Positions 1 to 5,739 of a stretch of DNA of 6,960 nt are shown here, piece after piece. The notes under the pieces are model-generated. The model was given only the letters and a program-made list of their open reading frames with translations. It searched no databases and was not told where the DNA came from. The translations under genes and the position numbers were made by a program. How positions within the stretch are numbered: the stretch's first letter is position 1; the number at the start of each line of letters is the position of its first letter. Source of the DNA: Fidelibacterota bacterium (GTDB lineage: Bacteria > Fidelibacterota > Marinisomatia > SCGC-AAA003-L08 > D37C17); NCBI GenBank assembly GCA_002711465.1, contig PARL01000014.1, positions 1-6,960 on the forward strand, read 5' to 3'.

Positions 1-768
1 ATCTTCATTTAATGCATTCCACTGGTAATCATAAAATAATGCCTCATGAGCTAGGTAATGTAAATAATTACCAATGAATCCATCAGGATTAGATAATGAG
101 CCTATTTCTTGGAGTTCCTGAAATTGATTAATACCAAGCGCAGATCTATTTGCTAAACCAGTAGATAACCAACCTTCATATTCAGATATTTTTTTTGCAG
201 AATAATGTAAATGAGTTAACCAATGGTTTTGTAAAGACTCTGGAAATTGATTTAATATAACATCAAATTCATCTTTTAAATTCTGCATATCTTCGTAATT
301 AGAATCTAAATTAGATAAGAAAATATAATGTACATTTAATGGAGAATTTTGCAATAATTCTAATTTTACATTTTGTTGCCAAAGCGTATTAGAAGGAATA
401 AGTATAAAAGATTCTCCACCAATCCAGTTTTCCTCAAAATTCCATATTGCTGGTGTAAAATTAAAGATTTTATCAATAGAAAGTATTATATCTATAATGT
501 CGATGTTACTATCAGTATTAATATCTGAATATAATAAATCATTTTCATCAAAGTTGATTTCACCATCTAGATAAGAAGTGTATAATAAAATATCTTTTAA
601 ACTAATAGTCCTATCACCATCTAAATCTCCAACTTGCCTCACTCCTAAATCTTCTATTTGAAATGGTCCTGCAACATCTAAATAGTTTGTACCATAAGGA
701 CCATCTGAAAAATCTTGGCTTTGACTTAAACTAAATAAAAATAAAAATATGTAAATATAATTTTTCAA
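1..768 (-). CDS. Secreted dockerin protein, PNGase F-type paralog (partial, C-terminus off left edge)
   Basis: The first 256 codons are present and the gene runs off the window. Start: TTG at 768-766, nine bases after the stop of the upstream protease gene. The first in-frame ATG is codon 161, and only the TTG start gives a signal peptide (about residues 1-18, K2 then a hydrophobic run ending near SQSQ) matching the homolog at 5740. Layout: a short segment with GPYG and AGPF motifs (about 23-36); a dockerin at about 47-103 with two calcium loops (D48, D50, D52, T54, S56, D59 and D82, N84, D86, N88, D90, D93); then a conserved region of unknown fold (about 109-256) with HYIFLS, HWLTHLHY, LAHE and WNALNED motifs. 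All of these have counterparts in the same order in the protein at 5740, which continues into a PNGase F-like domain. A glycosidase domain here is therefore expected but lies outside the window. It is probably the last visible gene of the protease operon. Confidence is high that it is a gene and moderate for function. Confidence 0.85.
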   Translation of the reverse strand, partial: MKNYIYIFLFLFSLSQSQDFSDGPYGTNYLDVAGPFQIEDLGVRQVGDLDGDRTISLKDILLYTSYLDGEINFDENDLLYSDINTDSNIDIIDIILSIDKIFNFTPAIWNFEENWIGGESFILIPSNTLWQQNVKLELLQNSPLNVHYIFLSNLDSNYEDMQNLKDEFDVILNQFPESLQNHWLTHLHYSAKKISEYEGWLSTGLANRSALGINQFQELQEIGSLSNPDGFIGNYLHYLAHEALFYDYQWNALNED

Positions 769-786
769 TTTATAAGGTTAACCTGC
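766..786 (-). promoter_or_regulatory. Translation start region of the left-edge gene: TTG start coupled to upstream stop
   Basis: On the minus strand the protease gene ends GCA GGT TAA (786-778). Three sense codons, CCT TAT AAA, then lead to TTG (768-766) in the same reading frame. The only Shine-Dalgarno-like bases are AGG at 784-782, 13 bases from the start, which is too far to be convincing. By contrast the two protease genes have good GGAG or AGGA sites 8-9 bases from their ATG. Initiation here may therefore depend on ribosomes terminating at the protease stop codon (coupling), which is an inference. Confidence 0.5.
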
Positions 787-3198
787 TAAAATAATATTAA
801 CTAATAGTATTATATCTTGAACATTGATATTGCCATCTAAATTCATATCAGAAACAATTAAATCACACTCTCCACCTTGGCTAGTACCTAAAATAATATT
901 TAAAACTAAAATTACATCCTGAACATTTAGATTACCATCATTATTTGCATCTCCAGCATTCCATTGAGAGCAAGCATCAGTGATATTTAACTCAAATGGA
1001 ATTTCAAACAAATAATTATTATAATCATTTGTTTGTATTTTGATAATATCATAATAAGTACCCTCAACTAAATCTGCAGTATTAATATCTAAATTAATAT
1101 TAAGATTATTTCCAGGCATTAAATTTCCACTTAATGGAGAAATTTCTAACCACTCTGCTTTTGGTAAAATATTTGATGTTAAATTATTTTCAGCATAATT
1201 ATTATTGTAAGAAATTAATATTGCCTCATCTGAATTGGCTTGAGCGCCAATTGTAGCACTATTTACTTCACCTATTAAATTCAAATAGTTTAATTCAATT
1301 CTACCATCAACATGTAAAACCATTTGAAAAGTATAAAATGTATTTTCGAAGTTTGTCCACCAGTGAGCAACATTGTCAAATGTAACAACAAACTTATCTG
1401 AATATTGTTGATAATAAACTTCACCAGAACAATACTGATTACACTGATTATTAGTTGGGTTTAAATCATCCCACATTCCAAAAATAGCTGCTCCAGGAAC
1501 TTCATTTGTTGGAAGGGTAGCATTATCCCATGCTCCACTATCTCCATCTAAACCTATCCAGCCATTTGGATTAATTGTACATTGAGTGAATACTCTATTA
1601 TCAAATGGAAATTCAATTTGCATGTCAATTGGTTCTGGGGCATTGTCATTATCATTAAATACAACAATAGTTGCATTATCAAGTTCTATCCAATTTGATT
1701 CAAACATATCACCATTACTGTCTGCCCACTTATAATTATCTTGCGCTATCAAAAAATCTAATTCAGCTTCGCCTGCCAAGCCATTGGCAATGTTAATAGT
1801 TTCATAAATCGTTTGATTTGAGCCTGCTTCAATATTAAACTCATTAACATTGACTTGAGCATCTGGTTGTGCTGCAAAAAGTGAAACTGCATTAAATGCA
1901 TTTACTCTACCCCAGCCAGTTTGAGTATCATAACCAGTTGATCCAATATCTACACATGTAGCATGCATAGCGGCCCTTACATCTTCAGGAGCTAACTCTG
2001 GAGCCATTGAATATATAAGTCCAGCAACACCAGCAGCATGAGGACATGCAGAAGAAGTGCCATTAAATGTTGAAGTATAACCACCTATTGTAGCAGAATG
2101 AATTCTCACCCCTGGTGCTACAAAATCTAATCCATTACCATAATTACTTCCCCAAAAATTTTCTCCATCACAAGAACTTGGACTTTTTCTTTCATTACAT
2201 GGAGACATAGCACCAACTGAAACACAATCTTCATATGCGGCAGGATAAGATATGCTGCCATTGTCATTTCCAGATGCAGCTATAACAATTGTACCATTAT
2301 CATTTGCATAAGTAACTGCATTATCAAAACTGCTTTGATAACCTCCGCCACCTAAACTCATACTAATTACATTAGCACCGTTATCTGATGCCCAAATAAC
2401 ACCATTTATAATATCAGAGAAATCACCAAAACCTTGGTCACTTAAAACTTTGACAGGCATAAGACTACAGTCCCAACAAACACCCGCAACTCCTATTCCA
2501 TTGTTAGTTGTTCCTGCTGCAATGCTGCCACAAGCAGTACCATGCATATTACCATCATTAGCATTAGTATCATTATCAACAAAATCATAACCACCAACTA
2601 ATTCACTTGCTAAATCTGGATGATCTAAATCAATTCCTGTATCTAAAATTGCAATTACTACATTTGGATTACCAGTGGTTACATTCCATGCTCTTTCAGC
2701 ATCTACATCACATCCTGGAGTTCCAACACTATTACCATTATAAGATACTGCCTGACCTGTATTGTTTAAAGCCCATTGATCTGAATAATAATTGTCATTA
2801 GGCACTAAAAACGCTTCCATTTTAAAATTAAATTCCACATTTTCTACTTCAGGCAATGTTTTAATTTCAGAAATTAAATCCATTAAATTATAAACTGGCG
2901 ACTTAAATTCTAATCGATAATACCTATGTAAATGATTTGATATGTGTAGATGCGTGAAATTTTCATAAGTTCTAATGAGCGGTTTAATACTTTTAAAATT
3001 ATTATTTCTATCAAGATTCTTTAAATTACTAATTTGTGATAATGTTAAAGGTACCTCTTGACCAAGTAATGGAGCATGTTCTTCTTTAAACTCAATTATG
3101 ATAGAGTTGATTGAAATTTCATGATTACCAAAAACTTGCCAATCTTTATCCAAACTAAAACTTATGCAAAAAAGTAAAATTAAAAATATCTTATTCAT
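778..3198 (-). CDS. Secreted subtilisin-like serine protease (S8) with beta-sandwich/Ig-like region and C-terminal dockerin
   Basis: This 806-residue exported endopeptidase is predicted to cut proteins outside the cell. A signal peptide covers about residues 1-16 (K3 plus a hydrophobic core). A propeptide-like region follows (about 25-130). The S8 catalytic domain spans about 135-440: Asp186 in AILDTGIDLDHPD, His219 in MHGTACG, oxyanion Asn311 in AASGN and nucleophile Ser382 in GTSSACPH, so the triad is intact. Residues about 447-740 look like an Ig-like/BACON-type domain (WLEISPLSG near 683-691, then TNDYNN) with a nidogen-like beta-sandwich inserted (NGWIGLDG, MWDDLNP, FQMVLHVDGRIELNY). A dockerin closes the protein (749-806; loops D750, N752, D754, N756, D761 and D784, N786, D788, N790, D795). 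ATG is preceded by GGAG with 8-base spacing (3207-3210). The gene starts 19 bases after its shorter paralog ends, suggesting tandem duplication and one mRNA. Its catalytic domain has many cysteines, unlike classical subtilisins. Accessory domain names are tentative. Confidence 0.95.
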   Translation of the reverse strand: MNKIFLILLFCISFSLDKDWQVFGNHEISINSIIIEFKEEHAPLLGQEVPLTLSQISNLKNLDRNNNFKSIKPLIRTYENFTHLHISNHLHRYYRLEFKSPVYNLMDLISEIKTLPEVENVEFNFKMEAFLVPNDNYYSDQWALNNTGQAVSYNGNSVGTPGCDVDAERAWNVTTGNPNVVIAILDTGIDLDHPDLASELVGGYDFVDNDTNANDGNMHGTACGSIAAGTTNNGIGVAGVCWDCSLMPVKVLSDQGFGDFSDIINGVIWASDNGANVISMSLGGGGYQSSFDNAVTYANDNGTIVIAASGNDNGSISYPAAYEDCVSVGAMSPCNERKSPSSCDGENFWGSNYGNGLDFVAPGVRIHSATIGGYTSTFNGTSSACPHAAGVAGLIYSMAPELAPEDVRAAMHATCVDIGSTGYDTQTGWGRVNAFNAVSLFAAQPDAQVNVNEFNIEAGSNQTIYETINIANGLAGEAELDFLIAQDNYKWADSNGDMFESNWIELDNATIVVFNDNDNAPEPIDMQIEFPFDNRVFTQCTINPNGWIGLDGDSGAWDNATLPTNEVPGAAIFGMWDDLNPTNNQCNQYCSGEVYYQQYSDKFVVTFDNVAHWWTNFENTFYTFQMVLHVDGRIELNYLNLIGEVNSATIGAQANSDEAILISYNNNYAENNLTSNILPKAEWLEISPLSGNLMPGNNLNINLDINTADLVEGTYYDIIKIQTNDYNNYLFEIPFELNITDACSQWNAGDANNDGNLNVQDVILVLNIILGTSQGGECDLIVSDMNLDGNINVQDIILLVNIILAG

Positions 3199-3217
3199 TT
3201 TATTATCTCCATTTATA

Positions 3218-4711
3218 TTAAACTAAAATTATTTGTATCAACAACATAATATCATTGATATTATTTATTCCATCAGAATTAATATCCCCTGAGGCATTGT
3301 AATCACCTAATAGTATTTCATCCATTAACAGAACTACATCATTAACATCAACACTTCCATCAGTATTAAGATCTCCTGAAACTGCATTTGGAACTAATAA
3401 TAGCGATTCGTACGCATTTACTTTACCATAGCCTGTTTCAATATCATAACCTTGCTCTGCTATATCATCTGCTCCTTGTCTTAAGATTTCTCTAATTGTA
3501 TAAGGATTTAAGTATGGATTTTTTGATAACATTAATCCTGCTATACCTGCTACATGAGGGCATGCGGATGAAGTTCCATTAAAATCTGTCCAATATCCTG
3601 CTCGTTTAGCAGTAGCAAAAATTCTGACTCCTGGTGCCACAAAATCAATCTGATCACCATATGTACTACCCCAGCCAGGTTCTGCATCACAGGAGTTAAC
3701 TCCTTGCTTGCGTTCGCAGCAAGGTGACATGGCTCCTACTGCAATACACTGATCATAACTTGCTGGATAAAAATCCATATTTGTATTAATATTTCCAGAT
3801 GCAGCAATTGTTACACTTCCATTTGCAACACTATAATTGACTGCTGATTCTAAAACTTCTTGATACTGTCCGCCACCTAAACTTAAACTAATTACATCTG
3901 CACCATGATCTGAAGCCCAAACAATTCCCTCTGAAATAATACCCCAATCTCCAGAACCATCATCATTTAAAACTTTAACGGACATAATACTGCAGTCAGG
4001 ACAAACCCCTGCAATACCTATATCATTGTTAATTGAAGCGGCTGCAATCCCTGCACATGGTGTGCCATGATCATATTCATCATCTGGAGGTAAAGAGTCA
4101 TTAACAAAATTATAACCACTTACAATATTATTTACTAAATCAGGATGATCTAAATCTACACCAGTATCTAAAATAGCAATTACAACAGATGATTCACCTG
4201 TTGTAATATCCCAAGCTAAATCTGTATCTAAATCACAATCAATCATTCCAATTAAATTTCCAGTACCATACTGAATTGCTTGTCTTTGATTATCATGGTC
4301 CCATTGATTTATATATAATTCATCATTTGGTACTAGTAATGTATTTGCCATTCCATTTGTAGTCACATTTTCAATGATATCTAAATTTTTTAAATTATCT
4401 ATAATTACTTCAAATAAATTATTATTCTCATATAATTCTAATCTATAAAATTGATGTAAATTATATTTGTAATGCAAATCTGTATATTGATTGATAGTAG
4501 AAAAAAGTGGAGAGAGTGTTCTAAAATTATCACTGTTATCTATACTGCTAATCTCATTTAAAGAAATTGGATTTTCTATTCCAAGCTTAGGTGCGTAATG
4601 TTCTGAAAATTTAACTATTAAAGTTTTAGGATGTACAAAATGTGAACCATAGAAAATATTTTCTGAAAAGATAAAACTAAATAGTAAAAAAATAATAACG
4701 GTGTTTTGCAT
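3218..4711 (-). CDS. Secreted subtilisin-like serine protease (S8) with C-terminal dockerin (short paralog)
   Basis: This 497-residue extracellular endopeptidase is the compact paralog of the downstream 806-residue protease. Residues 1-16 form a hydrophobic signal peptide, although no Lys or Arg precedes the core. A propeptide-like region follows (about 25-125) with counterparts of the downstream gene's HAPLLG and FKSIKPL stretches (YAPKLG, FRTLSPL). The S8 domain spans about 130-438: Asp182 in AILDTGVDLDHPD, His215 in DHGTPCAG, oxyanion Asn307 in AASGN and nucleophile Ser381 in GTSSACPHVAG, so all catalytic residues are present. It passes almost directly into a dockerin (446-497; loops D447, N449, D451, S453, D458 and D476, N478, D480, N484, D487). 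The roughly 300-residue Ig-like/beta-sandwich region of the paralog is absent. ATG is preceded by AGGA with 9-base spacing (4721-4724). It is probably the first gene of the protease unit, with a promoter-like sequence just upstream. No specificity can be assigned. Confidence 0.95.
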   Translation of the reverse strand: MQNTVIIFLLFSFIFSENIFYGSHFVHPKTLIVKFSEHYAPKLGIENPISLNEISSIDNSDNFRTLSPLFSTINQYTDLHYKYNLHQFYRLELYENNNLFEVIIDNLKNLDIIENVTTNGMANTLLVPNDELYINQWDHDNQRQAIQYGTGNLIGMIDCDLDTDLAWDITTGESSVVIAILDTGVDLDHPDLVNNIVSGYNFVNDSLPPDDEYDHGTPCAGIAAASINNDIGIAGVCPDCSIMSVKVLNDDGSGDWGIISEGIVWASDHGADVISLSLGGGQYQEVLESAVNYSVANGSVTIAASGNINTNMDFYPASYDQCIAVGAMSPCCERKQGVNSCDAEPGWGSTYGDQIDFVAPGVRIFATAKRAGYWTDFNGTSSACPHVAGIAGLMLSKNPYLNPYTIREILRQGADDIAEQGYDIETGYGKVNAYESLLLVPNAVSGDLNTDGSVDVNDVVLLMDEILLGDYNASGDINSDGINNINDIMLLIQIILV

Positions 4712-4736
4712 ATAATATGTTCCTGTTAAGCCATAA

Positions 4737-4763
4737 TTTATACGAAATTGAGGCTTTATTCAA
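4737..4763 (-). promoter_or_regulatory. Possible sigma70-like promoter of the protease operon
   Basis: Read on the minus strand, TTGAAT (4763-4758) is followed after 15 bases by TATAAA (4742-4737). Transcription would start near 4730, leaving an untranslated leader of about 19 bases that still contains the AGGA ribosome site (4724-4721). The spacer is two bases short of the usual 17 and AT-rich DNA gives many chance matches, so this is only a candidate. It would make the proteases independent of the transporter gene upstream. Confidence 0.35.
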
Positions 4764-4779
4764 TGTTTGTAATAATTTT

Positions 4780-5646
4780 TTACTTTTTTTGATTTTGAGT
4801 AATTAAAAACAAGCCAAATATTGTGATTGTTCCTCCAAAAACAATATAGGCGTTGATGATTTGGCCAGGAAAAATAAAATATGCTATTATAGATGCTATA
4901 AAAGGCTCCCCTAATGGTATTGAGGCTACTACAGTGGGAGAAAAATATTTCACTAAATAGTAAAAAACACTATGGCCAATGATTGTAGGCACAACACCCA
5001 AAAATAATAAATACCAAAAATCATGATTTGAAAACGAAAATAAATTGATATCTAATATTATAGAAATGATAAACAATATTAAAGTTGCATATGTAAATAA
5101 AAACTTTGAAAAATTTACAGCACTTTCCTCCTTTCTTACTTTGTCTGATATTATAAATACAATTGCGAAACAAATTGAGCACGTTACAGCTAAAAGGTTA
5201 CCTTGCATAAGATTGCTATCAAAACTAAAATCAGATATGAACATAATAAATGAACCAGTAAGAACAATAATTAAACCTAGAACTAAATTAATTTTAATTT
5301 TTCTACCAAAATAAATTTCGATTAAAAGTGCAAAAAGTGGAGCAAGAGTTCCAAAAACAGTTGCATTTACAATGTTATTTGGAAGTAATGAAATTGAACT
5401 ATAAAAAAGTGCAAAATGTAATCCCAACAAAATTCCTGCTGAAATAGTTAAAATAGAATTTTTTTTTGATAAAGTTTTTTTACCTTTATAAAAAATACTA
5501 AAAGTATGCATAATAATTGAACCAATCATCATTCTCCAAAAAGCAATAGCAATTGGGTCTAAATGATTTAAGTATCTTGCTATTAACGGGGATGTACTAA
5601 CAGCAAACATTGAGCAAAAGAGCAGAATATATATTCCTATAGACAT
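4780..5646 (-). CDS. EamA/DMT-superfamily transporter (10 TM)
   Basis: This 288-residue inner-membrane protein has the usual length of drug/metabolite transporter (DMT) superfamily EamA proteins and their duplicated five-plus-five helix plan. Hydrophobic helices fall at about residues 3-23, 31-50, 65-84, 91-110, 117-138, 147-166, 178-198, 208-230, 238-260 and 262-283. Family features are the FWRMMIGS stretch at the second helix, GTLAPLFALLIE in the fourth, and SIPLGEPFIASIIAY in the ninth, matching the typical P-L-x-EP signature of the second repeat. Family members export or exchange amino acids and other small metabolites; the substrate cannot be read from sequence. The start at 5646 has no clear Shine-Dalgarno site, only AT-rich sequence. 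It lies 68 bases upstream of the protease genes on the same strand. No terminator is visible between them, so read-through is possible. It has no signal peptide or dockerin and may be an unrelated housekeeping neighbour. Confidence 0.9.
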   Translation of the reverse strand: MSIGIYILLFCSMFAVSTSPLIARYLNHLDPIAIAFWRMMIGSIIMHTFSIFYKGKKTLSKKNSILTISAGILLGLHFALFYSSISLLPNNIVNATVFGTLAPLFALLIEIYFGRKIKINLVLGLIIVLTGSFIMFISDFSFDSNLMQGNLLAVTCSICFAIVFIISDKVRKEESAVNFSKFLFTYATLILFIISIILDINLFSFSNHDFWYLLFLGVVPTIIGHSVFYYLVKYFSPTVVASIPLGEPFIASIIAYFIFPGQIINAYIVFGGTITIFGLFLITQNQKK

Positions 5647-5692
5647 ATTATATATTATTTAATTTAAAGGTTATTATTTATATATTTATATG

Positions 5693-5720
5693 TTGAAAAT
5701 TTAACGTTTCTTTTGATAAT
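5693..5720 (+). promoter_or_regulatory. Possible sigma70-like promoter of the PNGase F-like gene
   Basis: TTGAAA (5693-5698), a 16-base spacer and GATAAT (5715-5720) resemble a sigma70 promoter. Transcription would start near 5727, just before the AGGA ribosome site (5728-5731), which is 8 bases from ATG. The leader would be only about 13 bases. The 93-base gap also has to hold the promoter of the divergent transporter gene, for which no convincing -35/-10 pair is visible. Low confidence because the region is very AT-rich. Confidence 0.4.
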
Positions 5721-5739
5721 TACTAATAGGATATCAATT

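Noticed and set aside
2607..2801. 64-codon plus-strand open frame
   Set aside because: It lies antisense inside the catalytic domain of the long protease, has biased Leu/His/Gln composition typical of a reverse-frame shadow, and no ribosome site or domain.
3160..3198. Lipoprotein signal with Cys11 in the long protease
   Set aside because: The residues before the cysteine are Leu-Leu-Phe, which do not fit a lipobox, and the cysteine lies inside the hydrophobic core.
4747..4764. ATTGA/TCAAT inverted repeat between the transporter and protease genes, considered as a terminator
   Set aside because: The stem is only five AT-rich pairs with an 8-base loop, and no T-run follows on the minus strand.
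5045..5314. 89-codon plus-strand open frame
   Set aside because: Antisense to the transporter gene, whose 10-TM family match is clear; no supporting motif.
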